Shown: positions 34,113-44,213, numbered from the stretch's first letter. The stretch: 64,000 nt of DNA from Methylibium sp. NZG (GCA_001263235.1 LGRD01000007.1:1-64000); one strand, 5' to 3'. Numbers and translations: made by a program. Notes: a model not told the origin generated them from the letters alone.

Positions 34113-36086
34113 ATGACGGCGGCGCCGAAACCTGCCAGCCACGCCGTCAGCCGCGTGCTGGTCGTCAGCGCCGATGCGGCGTGGTGCGCCCGGGTGGTGG
34201 CGGGCATCAACGGCGCCGCAGCACAACTCGACAACCCGATGGGTGTGGCGGCATCGAGCGCCGCCGACGGCGAGAGCGCCATCGCCGAGTGTCTCGCCGA
34301 CGGCGAAGTGCAGATCGTCGTGATCGACCACGGCGACCCTGGCCACCAGGGCAACCACGCGGTGCAGACCGCCCAGGCGCTGATCGCCAGCCGCCCCGAG
34401 CTGTCGCTCTACATGACGCTCGAAGACGACGCCGACAAGATGCTGGTGGAAGCACTCGCCAGCGACGCCATCACCGGCTACTTCTACCGCAGCGAGCAAG
34501 ACTTTCGCGGCTGGTTCCGCATCTTGAGCGCTGAGCTGGCGCAGAAATCCGACACGCCGTTCTACGACGCGTTGAAAGAGTACGTCGGTCAGGCCATCGA
34601 CTCCTGGCACACGCCGGGCCACGGCGGGGGCGACTCGTTCAAGGGCAGCCCGTGGGTGGGCGACTTCTACGACTTCGTCGGCGAAGAGATGCTGCGCGCC
34701 GACCTGTCGGTCTCGGTGCCGATGCTCGACTCGCTGCTGCGCCCGACCGGCGTGATCGCGCAGTCGCAGCGTCTGGCGGCCAAGGCTTTCGGCGCCAACA
34801 AAACCTACTTCGCGACGAACGGCACCTCGACCTCGAACAAGGTCATCTTCCAGACGCTGCTCGCGCCCGGCGACACCTTGCTGCTGGACCGCAACTGCCA
34901 CAAGTCGGTGCATCACGGCGTGATCTTGTCGGGCGCGCGGCCGGTGTACCTCGACTCGTCGGTGAACGCGCGTTTCGGCATCTTCGGCCCGGTGCCGCGC
35001 GCCATCGTGCTGCAGGCGATTGCGGACCACCCGCAGACCAAGGTGCTGATCCTGACCTCGTGCACCTACGACGGGCTGCGCTACGACTTGGCGCCCATCA
35101 TCGAAGCGGCGCATGCGGCCGGCATCAAGGTGATCGTCGATGAAGCCTGGTACGGCCACGCGCGCTTTCACCCCGAGCTGCGGCCGACCGCGCTGGAGTG
35201 CGGCGCCGACTACGTGACCCAGAGCACGCACAAGGTGCTGTCGGCGTTTTCGCAGGCCAGCATGATCCACGTCAACGACCCGGCGTTCGACGAGCACCTG
35301 TTCCGAGAGAACTTCAACATGCACGCGAGCACGAGCCCGCAGTACAACCTGATTGCGAGCCTGGACGTGGCGCGCAAGCAGGCGGTGATGGAGGGCTACC
35401 GGCTCATCTCCCGCTCGCTGAAGTACGCGCAGGAGCTGCGCGCCAAGATCAACACCACCGGTGCCTTCCGCGCGCTCGAACTGGCCGACCTGCTGCCCGA
35501 CGAGGTGCGTGGCGACGGCATCCGCCTGGACCTGACCAAGATCACGGTGGACATCTCCGCCAGCGGCTACGGCGCCGACGAACTGCGCGAGCTGCTGATC
35601 GAGCGCTTCAACATCCAGATCGAGAAGAACACGCACAACACGCTGACGCTGCTGCTGACCGTGGGCAGCACGCGCAGCAAGGTGTCGCGCCTGTTCGACG
35701 CGCTGCTGCGCCTGGCCAAGGACAAGCGCGCGCCGCGCACGTACGCGCGCATGCCCGAGGTGCCGCGTTTTTCGAGCCTGGCCTGCCTGCCGCGCGATGC
35801 GTTCTACGAAACCGGCGAGCGCCTGCCGCTGATCGACGACCACGGCCAGCCCAACCCGGCGTTGATCGGCCGTGTGTGCTGCGACCAGATCGTGCCGTAC
35901 CCGCCGGGCATTCCGGTGCTGGTGCCGGGGCAGGTGGTGGCGCTGCCGGTGCTGGCTTACTTGACGCGCTTGTTGCAGACGCAGAAGTCGATCGACCTGC
36001 ACGGCCTGGCGCACTTCGACGGCGAGCTGTGCCTGCGCGTGCTCACCGAAGCCGAGTTGCAGGCACTGCCGCAGCGCAGCGTGTGA
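34113..36086 (+). CDS. Basic amino acid decarboxylase (Orn/Lys/Arg type, PLP-dependent)
   Basis: 657 residues. Residues 12-140 form a response-regulator-like wing domain (VLVVSADAAW, IVVIDHGDPG). The PLP domain shows WHTPGHGGG, the Lys in TQSTHKVLSAFSQASM, and VDEAWYGHARFHPEL. The C-terminal domain ends in LHGLAHFDGELCLRVL. Such enzymes make cadaverine, agmatine or putrescine. Substrate choice among lysine, arginine and ornithine cannot be settled by eye. It is divergent from the HiPIP gene. Confidence 0.88.
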   Translation: MTAAPKPASHAVSRVLVVSADAAWCARVVAGINGAAAQLDNPMGVAASSAADGESAIAECLADGEVQIVVIDHGDPGHQGNHAVQTAQALIASRPELSLYMTLEDDADKMLVEALASDAITGYFYRSEQDFRGWFRILSAELAQKSDTPFYDALKEYVGQAIDSWHTPGHGGGDSFKGSPWVGDFYDFVGEEMLRADLSVSVPMLDSLLRPTGVIAQSQRLAAKAFGANKTYFATNGTSTSNKVIFQTLLAPGDTLLLDRNCHKSVHHGVILSGARPVYLDSSVNARFGIFGPVPRAIVLQAIADHPQTKVLILTSCTYDGLRYDLAPIIEAAHAAGIKVIVDEAWYGHARFHPELRPTALECGADYVTQSTHKVLSAFSQASMIHVNDPAFDEHLFRENFNMHASTSPQYNLIASLDVARKQAVMEGYRLISRSLKYAQELRAKINTTGAFRALELADLLPDEVRGDGIRLDLTKITVDISASGYGADELRELLIERFNIQIEKNTHNTLTLLLTVGSTRSKVSRLFDALLRLAKDKRAPRTYARMPEVPRFSSLACLPRDAFYETGERLPLIDDHGQPNPALIGRVCCDQIVPYPPGIPVLVPGQVVALPVLAYLTRLLQTQKSIDLHGLAHFDGELCLRVLTEAELQALPQRSV

Positions 36087-36252
36087 GCGCGCGCCGCCGA
36101 ACCGAGCTGCGCCGTGGCTCGTTCGGATTGTGGAGATGGCTGCTGCCGAGCGGCCTCAAGTCCTCAATCGACCGGAGGGACGTTTGACCCCGTCGCGGTA
36201 GCGTTCGCACCCGAGCTTGGCATGTCGCCAGGCCCACGCCGAATCGATCACC

Positions 36253-36447
36253 ATGAACGCAATGCAACTTGCTGCCGCAAGCGGCGGACCCCTCGCCCGG
36301 CCACCGCCGCTGGTCGGCGTCACGCCCGAGTGGGTGCGCTCGCAGTTGATCGGCCGCGAGGCGAGCACGCGCACGCCGTTCGGCGAGCGGCGCATCGTTT
36401 ACGCCGACCTTGGCGAACGGCGGCTCCCCCGCAAACGCGCGGGCTGA
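36253..36447 (+). pseudogene. Truncated N-terminus of a class V aminotransferase-like protein
   Basis: The 64-residue frame reads VGVTPEWVRSQLIGREA then TPFGERRIVYADL, which resembles the start of class V, cysteine-desulfurase-type PLP enzymes (which continue TASGR). After YADL the sequence turns into low-complexity Arg/Pro and stops. No further parts of the enzyme are present, so this is a relic. It lies in the 483-base gap before gshA; the rest of that gap holds nothing I can name. Confidence 0.5.
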
Positions 36448-36569
36448 AGGGGCCACGCTGCGGGTTCAGCGTCCCGGCGCGCCCCTGGCATAAATTCGCC
36501 GTTCTTGCACGAAGCAGGAAACCGCTTGCTCTGGTACCGTTCACGCCGATTCATCCTTGGAGACTTCGC

Positions 36570-38126
36570 ATGAGCGGATTGCAAGAACGCCTGCGTGCTC
36601 TGTCGCCCTCTGAATTGAAGGGCATCTGCCGCGGTATCGAGAAAGAGAGCTTGCGCGCGCTGCCCGGCAGTGGGCTGGCGCTCACGCCACACCCCGCCGG
36701 GCTGGGCTCGGCGCTGACGCACCCACACATCACCACCGACTACAGCGAGTCGCAGCTGGAGCTCATCACCGGCGTGCATGCCGGCGTCGACGCCTGCATC
36801 GAGGAGCTGACGCAAATCCACCAGGTCGTCTACCGCGAGATCGGCGACGAGATGCTGTGGGTGGGCAGCATGCCCTGCGGGTTGCCGACCGACGAGACGA
36901 TTCCGATCGGCCGCTACGGCTCGTCCAACGTGGGCCGCGCCAAGAGCGTGTACCGCATGGGCTTGGGCCACCGCTACGGGCGGCGGATGCAGACGATCTC
37001 GGGCATCCACTACAACTGGTCGATGCCGGGCGTGTCGACGGAAGGCTACTTCAGCCTGATCCGCAACTTCCGGCGCCACTCGTTCCTGTTGCTCTACTTG
37101 TTCGGCGCGTCGCCGGCCGTGTGTTCGAGTTTTGTTGCCGGGCGCGAGCACGAGCTGCAGGTGCTCAAGGACCACACGCTCTACATGCCGCACGGCACCA
37201 CCTTGCGCATGGGCCGGCTGGGCTACCAGAGCGACGCGCAGGCCACGCTGGCCGTCAGCTACAACAGCCTGGAGAGCTACGGCGCCTCGCTGCAAACAGC
37301 GCTGACGAAGCCGTACCCACCGTACGAAAAGTTCGGCATCCAGAACCCGGGTGGCGACTACAACCAGCTGAGCCCCAGCCTGCTGCAGATCGAAAACGAG
37401 TTCTACGGCACCATCCGCCCGAAGCGGGTGATCTTCCCCGGCGAGCGCCCGCTGCACGCGCTGCGCGAGCGCGGCGTCGAATACGTCGAGGTGCGCTGCA
37501 TGGACCTCGACCCGTTCGTGCCGGTCGGCATTCGCGCGCAGACCACGCGTTTCATCGACGTGTTCCTGCTGCACTGCCTGCTGACCGACAGCCCACCCGA
37601 CACGCCCGACGAGATCAAGGCGCTCGGCCGCAACCAGCACCTCACCGCGTCGCGCGGGCGCGAGCCGGGGCTGCGGCTCGCGCGCGGCGGGCACGACGTG
37701 CCGCTGGTCGATTGGGGCCTGCAACTTGTCGACGAGTGCCGCCCGATCGCGCAGGCGCTCGACGCCTTGCACGGCGGCACGAACTACCGCGACACGCTGC
37801 AGGCCGCCGCGGCCGGCCTGTCCGCACCCGACACGCTGCCCTCGGCCCACGTGCTGCACGCGATGACGCAGGACTTCGACAGCTCCTACGTGCGCTTCAC
37901 GCGCGCGCAGTCCGAGTCGACCAAGGCCGGCCTGCTGGCCTTGCCGCTCGCGCCCGAGGTGCAGGCGCGCTTTGCGCGGCTCGCGCAGGCATCGATCGAC
38001 GAGCAGAAGCAGATCGAAGCCATGGACAGCCTGCCGTTCGAGGTGTATCGCCAGCAATATGTGTCGCCCGATCGGCTGGGCGTGCACAAGCGGGCCAAGG
38101 TGGCGGCGGGCGTGGCGGCGCGGTAG
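36570..38126 (+). CDS. gshA: Glutamate-cysteine ligase
   Basis: 518 residues, the length of the Escherichia coli enzyme. Family motifs are present: CRGIEKESLRALP, PHITTDYSESQLELIT, and QTISGIHYNWSMP (substrate and Mg-binding), plus FGIQNPGGDYNQLSPSLLQI. It makes gamma-glutamylcysteine for glutathione. The chosen ATG at 36570 gives the canonical start. gshB is not next to it. Confidence 0.95.
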   Translation: MSGLQERLRALSPSELKGICRGIEKESLRALPGSGLALTPHPAGLGSALTHPHITTDYSESQLELITGVHAGVDACIEELTQIHQVVYREIGDEMLWVGSMPCGLPTDETIPIGRYGSSNVGRAKSVYRMGLGHRYGRRMQTISGIHYNWSMPGVSTEGYFSLIRNFRRHSFLLLYLFGASPAVCSSFVAGREHELQVLKDHTLYMPHGTTLRMGRLGYQSDAQATLAVSYNSLESYGASLQTALTKPYPPYEKFGIQNPGGDYNQLSPSLLQIENEFYGTIRPKRVIFPGERPLHALRERGVEYVEVRCMDLDPFVPVGIRAQTTRFIDVFLLHCLLTDSPPDTPDEIKALGRNQHLTASRGREPGLRLARGGHDVPLVDWGLQLVDECRPIAQALDALHGGTNYRDTLQAAAAGLSAPDTLPSAHVLHAMTQDFDSSYVRFTRAQSESTKAGLLALPLAPEVQARFARLAQASIDEQKQIEAMDSLPFEVYRQQYVSPDRLGVHKRAKVAAGVAAR

Positions 38127-38172
38127 CGGCTTGATCGTGGATTCAAGCTCTCGGCCCGGCACACGTCCTCGC

Positions 38173-38196
38173 GACGTCATGACGTCACGACGTCAA
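38173..38196 (+). repeat. Three tandem GACGTCA(N) octamers
   Basis: GACGTCAT (38173-38180), GACGTCAC (38181-38188) and GACGTCAA (38189-38196) follow each other without gaps in the region between convergent gshA and the GFA-family gene. They overlap the last codons and stop of the GFA gene. Each contains the palindrome GACGTC. Confidence 0.7.
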
Positions 38197-38670
38197 CTCG
38201 CGCTGCGCATGCCACTGCGCGAGCGACACGTCCGGGTAGTCGCCGAAGCGCGCATCACCCGGCTGCCCTTCAGGCTCGACCCACGCCGCCTTCGAGCCGA
38301 GCATCAGGTGCACGTTCTCGGGCGGGCGTGGCAACGGCGTGTCGATCGCGCTGGCGTGCGGGTGCAATAGTTCGGGCCAGGTCGGGTCCCACAACCACAG
38401 CGCGCTGCCGCAGCGGCCGCAGAAGTGGCGGTGGCCGGTGCTGGGGCGCTGCTGTTCGCCCTCGCCGACCCGCGCGCGGTAGATTCGCAGCGCGCGCTTG
38501 CCCTTGAAGACCTTCAGCGTCGCTGCATCGGCGCCGAGGTTGATCGCATAGCCGCCGCTGCCCGCCGTCTTGCGGCAGATCGAGCAGTAGCAGCGCATGA
38601 ACGGGTAAGGCTGCGCCGACTCGACTGTGAACCTGACGCTGCCGCAATGGCAGGAGCCTTCGAGGTGCAT
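38185..38670 (-). CDS. GFA-family (glutathione-dependent formaldehyde-activating-like) protein
   Basis: 161 residues. The zinc cysteines are in SCHCGSVRF, RCYCSICRKTAGSGG and FCGRCGSALWLWDP, typical of the GFA/CENP-V fold. Most members have no proven link to formaldehyde. It starts two bases after the stop of the upstream gene on the minus strand, so the two are likely co-transcribed, and it converges with gshA. Confidence 0.9.
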   Translation of the reverse strand: MHLEGSCHCGSVRFTVESAQPYPFMRCYCSICRKTAGSGGYAINLGADAATLKVFKGKRALRIYRARVGEGEQQRPSTGHRHFCGRCGSALWLWDPTWPELLHPHASAIDTPLPRPPENVHLMLGSKAAWVEPEGQPGDARFGDYPDVSLAQWHAQRELTS

Positions 38671-38672
38671 CG

Positions 38673-39119
38673 TCACTCCTTGGAATCGAAGCCCGGGTCC
38701 GGGTCTGCCACAGCGCCGAGGGATGCGCCGAACGACTGGCCGAGCCAGTCTCGCAACCTCACGCCCACGGTGACGCCGATCGCGGCCGCACCGGCGTTCA
38801 CGTGCGAGATGACCCCATCGCGCAGCGTCGACGCCGCGTCGCCGATGCGTGCGCTCTCGTGCGACACAGTGCATGCGGCGATGTCCTGGGCTTCGAGCAT
38901 GCCAAGCCCGGCAATGCCCGCGCGCTCACGGCCCACGCCGGCATCGTTGAACACCGCCATGCGCACCTGCGCCGCGGCCGCAAAGCGCGCCGAACTGGCG
39001 CCGCCGTGCGAGCCGATCACCACCACCGCGCCCGCGCCGCGGCCGACGGCCTCGGTGATGCTGTCCAGCAGCAAGAAGGCAGGCGGCGCAGTCACAGCCA
39101 CGGGCAGGTCAGTCTGCAA
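38673..39119 (-). CDS. Conserved-looking protein of unknown function
   Basis: 148 residues, Ala/Gly-rich but with patterned strands and loops: AVVVIGSHGGASSARFAAAA, VFNDAGVGRERAGIAGL, SHESARIGDAASTLRDG, SHVNAGAAAIGVTVG. I recall similar uncharacterised proteins with SHGG and NDAG motifs but no known function. The repeated Ser-His and Asn-Asp pairs suggest a possible ligand or metal site. It precedes the GFA gene on one transcript. Confidence 0.55.
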   Translation of the reverse strand: MQTDLPVAVTAPPAFLLLDSITEAVGRGAGAVVVIGSHGGASSARFAAAAQVRMAVFNDAGVGRERAGIAGLGMLEAQDIAACTVSHESARIGDAASTLRDGVISHVNAGAAAIGVTVGVRLRDWLGQSFGASLGAVADPDPGFDSKE

Positions 39120-39204
39120 AGGCGTTCAGGGTGCAGGCCGCCGGCCGAGTCCGCAGGTCAGTGCCGATCACGAATCGCCCCGGCACCCATCAACCCAGCT
39201 TCCG

Positions 39205-40248
39205 TCAACCCAACAACTGCTTGCGCCGGTACGCGCCCTGGCGCTCGAACATCCACCCCGGGTACTCGGCTGGCAAGCGGCTCACCTCGTCGAGCTGGCG
39301 CAGTTCGTCGGCGTTGAGCGTCACTGTCGTCGCCGCCAGGTTGTCGGCCAACTGGTCGGGCCGCTTGGCGCCGACGATCACGCTCGTGACCTGCGGCTGG
39401 TGCAGCAGCCACGCCAGCGCGATCTGCGCGACCGACACGTTGCGCGCTTGCGCGAGCGGGCGCATCGCGTCGATGCAGGCGTCGGCGCGGTCGCGGTTCA
39501 CGGGCGGGAAGTCGAAGGTGGCGCGCCGGCCGCCGGCCGCGTCGGCTTGGCCGGGTTGGTCGCGCGCGTACTTGCCGCTCAACAAGCCGCCGGCCAGCGG
39601 GCTCCACACCATCAGGCCCACGCCTTCGCTCTTGAGCATCGGCACCAGCTCGCGCTCCAGGTCGCGGCCGGCCAGCGTGTAGTAGGCCTGCAGCGACTCG
39701 ATGCGCGCCAGGTTCAGCCGCTCGCAGACGCCCAGCGCCTTGGCGATCTGCCACGCCGCCCAGTTCGACACGCCCACGTAGCGCACGAGCCCGTGCTGCA
39801 CCAGGTGGTCGAGGGCGCGCACTGTCTCTTCGATCGGCGTGGCGGGGTCGAAGCCGTGGACTTGGTAGAGGTCGATGTGCTCCAGCTGCATCCGTTTCAG
39901 GCTCGCATGAACACCGTCGATCACGTGGCTGCGCGACGCGCCGCGCGCGTTCGGCCCGGGCCCCATTTCGCTGAACACCTTGGTGGCCACCACCACGCTG
40001 TCGCGCGCGACCTTCAGGTTCTTCAACGCCTGGCCGGTGATCTGCTCGGAGCGCCCGCCGGAATACATGTCGGCGGTGTCGATGAAGTTCACACCCGCGT
40101 CCAGCGCCTGGCCGACCAGCCGCTCGGCGTCGGCCTGCTGCACCTGGCCGATCTGGTCCCAGATGCCTTCGCCGCCGCCGAAAGTCATGGTGCCCAGGCA
40201 GAGCTCGGAGACGAACAGGCCGGTGCGGCCGAGTGGGTGGTGGCGCAT
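39205..40248 (-). CDS. Aldo/keto reductase
   Basis: 347 residues. The catalytic tetrad is visible: Asp and Tyr in FIDTADMYSGG, Lys in VVATKVF, His in DLYQVHGFD. The NADPH-binding end is IVGAKRPDQLADNLAA. The family uses NADPH to reduce aldehydes and ketones; substrate unknown. It is divergent from the DUF971-ubiE genes with a 232-base gap that probably carries both promoters. Confidence 0.92.
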   Translation of the reverse strand: MRHHPLGRTGLFVSELCLGTMTFGGGEGIWDQIGQVQQADAERLVGQALDAGVNFIDTADMYSGGRSEQITGQALKNLKVARDSVVVATKVFSEMGPGPNARGASRSHVIDGVHASLKRMQLEHIDLYQVHGFDPATPIEETVRALDHLVQHGLVRYVGVSNWAAWQIAKALGVCERLNLARIESLQAYYTLAGRDLERELVPMLKSEGVGLMVWSPLAGGLLSGKYARDQPGQADAAGGRRATFDFPPVNRDRADACIDAMRPLAQARNVSVAQIALAWLLHQPQVTSVIVGAKRPDQLADNLAATTVTLNADELRQLDEVSRLPAEYPGWMFERQGAYRRKQLLG

Positions 40249-40480
40249 GCGCGGGGCCTTTTGTCGATCAGGTTGGGAGCCTTGCGAGCATAGGCGCGTT
40301 GTGGGTTCCGCGCTCGCCCCAGGGGCTCCACCTGCACCACCTGGCGGATCGGGGGTGCGCTCGGCGCGCACCAGGTTGGCCGTGTGCGGATCGGTGGGCC
40401 GCCCGCCGGGTGCCCGCCAGGGCCTGCGCCGCTACACTCAAGCCGTTCACCGATCATTTCATCGCTCATTCGCACGCACC

Positions 40481-40900
40481 ATGGCCGGCCTCTCTGCAAC
40501 GACCCCGCAACCCACCGCCATCACCGCCCACCAGCAGTCGCGGGTGCTGGAGGTGAGCTTTGCCGACGGTGCGCAGTTCCGCATCCCCTTCGAGCTGATG
40601 CGCGTGTACTCGCCCAGCGCCGAGGTGCAGGGCCACGGCCCGGGGCAGGAGGTTCTGCAGACCGGCAAGCGCGAGGTCGAACTCAACGCGCTCGAGCCGG
40701 TGGGCAACTATGCGGTGCAGCCGGTGTTTTCCGATGGCCACAGCACGGGCATCTTTTCGTGGGACTACCTGTACTTCCTCGGTTCGCAGCAGGCCGAGCT
40801 GTGGGCAAAGTACGAAAGCCGCCTGCAAGCCGCCGGCACCAGCCGCGATGCGCCGATGGGCCAGGCCGGTGGCGGCTCGGCATGCGGACACCAGCACTGA
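40481..40900 (+). CDS. DUF971 protein (gamma-butyrobetaine hydroxylase-like N-terminal domain)
   Basis: 139 residues with [20 protein letters not shown] and [20 protein letters not shown], as in DUF971. This domain often lies before ubiE in betaproteobacteria. Its role is unknown; an iron-sulfur-related function has been suggested for the domain elsewhere. The C-terminal [10 protein letters not shown] contains a Cys and two His that could bind metal. Confidence 0.9.
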   Translation: MAGLSATTPQPTAITAHQQSRVLEVSFADGAQFRIPFELMRVYSPSAEVQGHGPGQEVLQTGKREVELNALEPVGNYAVQPVFSDGHSTGIFSWDYLYFLGSQQAELWAKYESRLQAAGTSRDAPMGQAGGGSACGHQH

Positions 40901-40922
40901 CTGCTCCCGCCCAGATCGCGCC

Positions 40923-41654
40923 ATGACCGACACCCACTTCGGCTTCAAGACCGTCGACGAAGGCCAGAAGGCCCACCGCGTGCGCGGCGTGTTCGACTCC
41001 GTCGCGTCCAAGTACGACGTGATGAACGACCTGATGTCGGCCGGCCTGCACCGCGCCTGGAAGGCCTACACCGTGGCGGTGGCCGACTTGCGCAGCGGCG
41101 ACCAGGTGCTCGACATCGCCGGCGGCACCGGCGACTTGGCGCGCGCCTTCGCGCGCAAGGTCGGCGCCGACGGGCTGGTGCTGCACACCGACATCAACGA
41201 AGCCATGCTGCGCCAGGGCCGCGACCGGCTGCTGGACGAAGGGCTGGCGCTGCCTACGCTCATTTGCGACGCCGAGACCCTGCCCTTCGCCACGGGTCGA
41301 TTCGACCTCGTGAGCGTCGCCTTCGGCCTGCGCAACATGACACACAAGGACAAGGCGCTGGCCGAGATGAACCGCGTGCTCAAGCCGGGCGGTCGCCTGC
41401 TGGTGCTTGAGTTCTCCAAGGTCGCTGCGCCGCTGGCCAAGGCGTACGACTGGTACTCGTTCAACGTGCTGCCGCGCATCGGCCAAATGGTGGCGGGCGA
41501 CGGCGAGAGCTACCGCTACCTCGCCGAATCGATCCGCATGCACCCCGGCCAGGCCGAGCTCAAGGCCATGATGAAGGACGCCGGCTTCGGGCATGTGGAC
41601 GTGCACAACATGAGCGCGGGCGTGGTGGCGTTGCATGTGGGGATCAAGTGCTGA
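40923..41654 (+). CDS. ubiE: Ubiquinone/menaquinone biosynthesis C-methyltransferase
   Basis: 243 residues, standard length. [20 protein letters not shown], the SAM site [12 protein letters not shown] and [20 protein letters not shown] are all UbiE features. It methylates demethylmenaquinol and 2-methoxy-6-polyprenyl-1,4-benzoquinol. It begins 22 bases after the DUF971 gene and is probably translated from the same message. Confidence 0.96.
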   Translation: MTDTHFGFKTVDEGQKAHRVRGVFDSVASKYDVMNDLMSAGLHRAWKAYTVAVADLRSGDQVLDIAGGTGDLARAFARKVGADGLVLHTDINEAMLRQGRDRLLDEGLALPTLICDAETLPFATGRFDLVSVAFGLRNMTHKDKALAEMNRVLKPGGRLLVLEFSKVAAPLAKAYDWYSFNVLPRIGQMVAGDGESYRYLAESIRMHPGQAELKAMMKDAGFGHVDVHNMSAGVVALHVGIKC

Positions 41655-41723
41655 GGCGCAGGGCTGTTCGCGATCAGGCCGAACGCGGCGACAATCGCGG
41701 CCTCGCATTTGCCGCCACCCGCC

Positions 41724-42719
41724 GTGCCCGATACCTTGAACCTGCCCAACGAGCCCACGGCTGAACCTGCGCCATCGGCAGAGGTCGCAGCGGCGGAACC
41801 GGGCCCGGTAGCGGCCGAGCCTGCAGCGGGCTCCGTCGCGCAGACCGACGGAGCCCCGGCCTCGACCGTGCCAGAGCTCCCACCCGCGGCGTGCGCCGCG
41901 CGCCTGGCCGAACTGTTCCCAGCGCTCTTCACGCCGGGTGCTGCCAAGCCGCTGAAGCTGCGCATCCAGGCCGACATCCAGCAGCGCGCGCCGGGCATCT
42001 TCACGAAGAAGTCGCTGTCGATCTTTCTGCACCGCCACACCACCAGCACCGCCTACCTCCGCGCGCTGGTGGCCGCCCCGCACCGCACCGATCTGGACGG
42101 CGAACCGGCTGGCGACATTGCCGACGAGCACCGCCAGGCCGCCACCACCGAGCTGGACCGCCGCCGCGCGCTGCACGACGAGCGCCGCGCCGCCGAACGC
42201 GAAGCGCAGCGCAAGCTGCATCAGGCGCAGCGCCAGGCCGAGCCATCGCACCGCGCCCGACTGCCGGGGCAGTCACCCGATCGGCCGCCTCACTTGCCCC
42301 CCGACGCCGCCGGTGCCGGCCCTGGCCGCACAGGGCCGCGCCCACCGACTCCCCGACACCGCACCGAGCGACCTGCGCGGGCCGAGCGAGCCGAACAGCG
42401 CACGCCACGCGAGTTGCATCGCCCAGCGGACGCGGCGCCGACGCTCCGAATCGATGAAGCGGCTCGGCCGCCGACCGCCGACGATGAAGCCCGCCGCGAA
42501 CGCGCTGCGCTGCTGCGCGCGTTCGAGTCGAGCACGCTCACTCGCGCCAACTTCTGCGTGCTGAAGCGAATGACCGAAGCGCAGCTCGAGGAGCAGCTGG
42601 CGCAGGCACGTCTGGAGGCACCGCGACGGGAGCCTGGCCCACCGCGTGCCGTTGCGTCGACACTCGCTGCAGCGTCCGATCCGGGCGATCCCCGTCAGCG
42701 AAGGGCGTCTCGCCGCTGA
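41724..42719 (+). CDS. ProQ/FinO-family RNA-binding protein
   Basis: 331 residues from GTG 41724; a TTG at 41709 is an alternative. Residues 56-145 form a ProQ/FinO domain (LAELFPALFTPGAAKPLKLR, IFTKKSLSIFLHRHTTSTAY). The rest is Arg/Pro/Ala-rich (about 150-260) and ends with an acidic, helical segment FCVLKRMTEAQLEEQLAQAR. ProQ proteins are global RNA chaperones. The long basic tail should widen RNA binding. It converges with manC. Confidence 0.82.
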   Translation: MPDTLNLPNEPTAEPAPSAEVAAAEPGPVAAEPAAGSVAQTDGAPASTVPELPPAACAARLAELFPALFTPGAAKPLKLRIQADIQQRAPGIFTKKSLSIFLHRHTTSTAYLRALVAAPHRTDLDGEPAGDIADEHRQAATTELDRRRALHDERRAAEREAQRKLHQAQRQAEPSHRARLPGQSPDRPPHLPPDAAGAGPGRTGPRPPTPRHRTERPARAERAEQRTPRELHRPADAAPTLRIDEAARPPTADDEARRERAALLRAFESSTLTRANFCVLKRMTEAQLEEQLAQARLEAPRREPGPPRAVASTLAAASDPGDPRQRRASRR

Positions 42720-42758
42720 CGTTCATCGCATCGAGGTGCCTCGATGCGGCGCGACCCT

Positions 42759-44213
42759 TTACTTCGCGCGGCCGTAGGTGTCCTCGAACCGCACGATGTC
42801 GTCCTCGCCGAGGTAGCTGCCCGACTGCACCTCGATGATCTCCAGCGGCACCTTGCCCGGGTTGGCCAGGCGGTGTACCTGGCCGAGCGGGATGTAGGTG
42901 CTCTGGTTTTCGGTCAGCAGCAGCACCTGGTCGCCGTTGGTGATCTCGGCAGTGCCGGTGACGACGATCCAGTGCTCGGCGCGGTGGTGGTGCTTTTGCA
43001 GGCTCAGGCTCGCGCCTGGCTTGACCATGATGCGCTTGACCTGGAAGCGCGGGCCGCTGTCGATGCTGTCGTACCAGCCCCACGGGCGGTGCACCTGGCG
43101 GTGCAGCGTGTGCTCGGTGCGGGAGGCCGCTTGAAGTTCGCCGACGATTTGCTTGACGTCTTGTGCGCGGCTGCGGTCGGCCACCAGCACGGCGTCGGGT
43201 GTCTCGACCACGACCACGTTGTCTAGGCCGACCACGCCGACGAGCCGGCTGGTGGCGTTCACCAGTGTGTTCCGGCTGTCGCGCACGATCGTGTCGCCGT
43301 GGCTCGCGTTGCCGTGAGCGTCTTTGGCGCTCACGTCCCACACCGCGTCCCAGGCGCCCAGGTCGGACCAGCCGGCGTCCATCGGCACCATGCGGATGTC
43401 GAACTCGGGCGCGTCGGGGCAGCGCTCCATCACCGCGTAGTCGACCGACTCGGCCGGGATCAGCGCGAAGGCGGCCTTGTCGGGCCGCACGAAACCAGCG
43501 TCGGTGCTGCGGCTGGACCAGGCGGTTTCGGTGGCGGTGGCGATGTCGGGCCGGAAGCGGCGCAAAGCGGCCAGCCACACCGAGGCGCGCACCACGAAGA
43601 TGCCGCTGTTCCAGAAGTAGCCGCCGTCGGCCAGGTAGCGCTGTGCGGTGGCGGCGTCGGGTTTCTCGACGAACCTGGCCACTTTCAGTTCGCCGTCGTC
43701 GGGCCGCGCAGTGCGCAGGTAGCCGAAGCCGGTTTCGGGTCGGTCGGGGGTGATGCCCAGGGTGACGATGGCGCCGCCGGCTGCCGCACGCACGGCCTGG
43801 CGCAGCGCCGACGTGAAGCCGGCTTCGTTCTTGTAGGCGTGATCGGCCGCGGTGACAACCAGCACCGGGTCGGCAGACTCGGCAGCACCCTGCGAATACA
43901 GCGCCGCCAAAGTCATCGCCGGTGCGGTGTTGCGGCCCATCGGTTCGAGCAGCACACTGGCCGGCGCGAGCTTGATCTCGAGCAACTGGTCGAGCACGAG
44001 GAAGCGGTGGTCCTCGTTGCCCACCACGCAAGGCGCGGCCATCACGATGCCCTCTGTGGCCAACCCTGCCAGGCGCATCGCGGCCTGCTGGAAGAGGCTT
44101 TGTTTGCCTTGCAGCGCGAGGAACTGCTTGGGGTGCTGCGCGCGCGACAGCGGCCACAGCCGCGTGCCGCTGCCGCCGGCCATGATGACCGGTTGAACTT
44201 GGATCGAAGTCAT
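42759..44213 (-). CDS. manC: Mannose-1-phosphate guanylyltransferase / mannose-6-phosphate isomerase
   Basis: 484 residues. The nucleotidyltransferase domain starts with [20 protein letters not shown] and has FVEKPD and YFWNSGIFV; a cupin-type isomerase domain from about 370 carries [16 protein letters not shown]. The bifunctional form makes GDP-mannose. It overlaps the upstream fcl gene by four bases (ATGA) and converges with the ProQ-like gene. Confidence 0.95.
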   Translation of the reverse strand: MTSIQVQPVIMAGGSGTRLWPLSRAQHPKQFLALQGKQSLFQQAAMRLAGLATEGIVMAAPCVVGNEDHRFLVLDQLLEIKLAPASVLLEPMGRNTAPAMTLAALYSQGAAESADPVLVVTAADHAYKNEAGFTSALRQAVRAAAGGAIVTLGITPDRPETGFGYLRTARPDDGELKVARFVEKPDAATAQRYLADGGYFWNSGIFVVRASVWLAALRRFRPDIATATETAWSSRSTDAGFVRPDKAAFALIPAESVDYAVMERCPDAPEFDIRMVPMDAGWSDLGAWDAVWDVSAKDAHGNASHGDTIVRDSRNTLVNATSRLVGVVGLDNVVVVETPDAVLVADRSRAQDVKQIVGELQAASRTEHTLHRQVHRPWGWYDSIDSGPRFQVKRIMVKPGASLSLQKHHHRAEHWIVVTGTAEITNGDQVLLLTENQSTYIPLGQVHRLANPGKVPLEIIEVQSGSYLGEDDIVRFEDTYGRAK

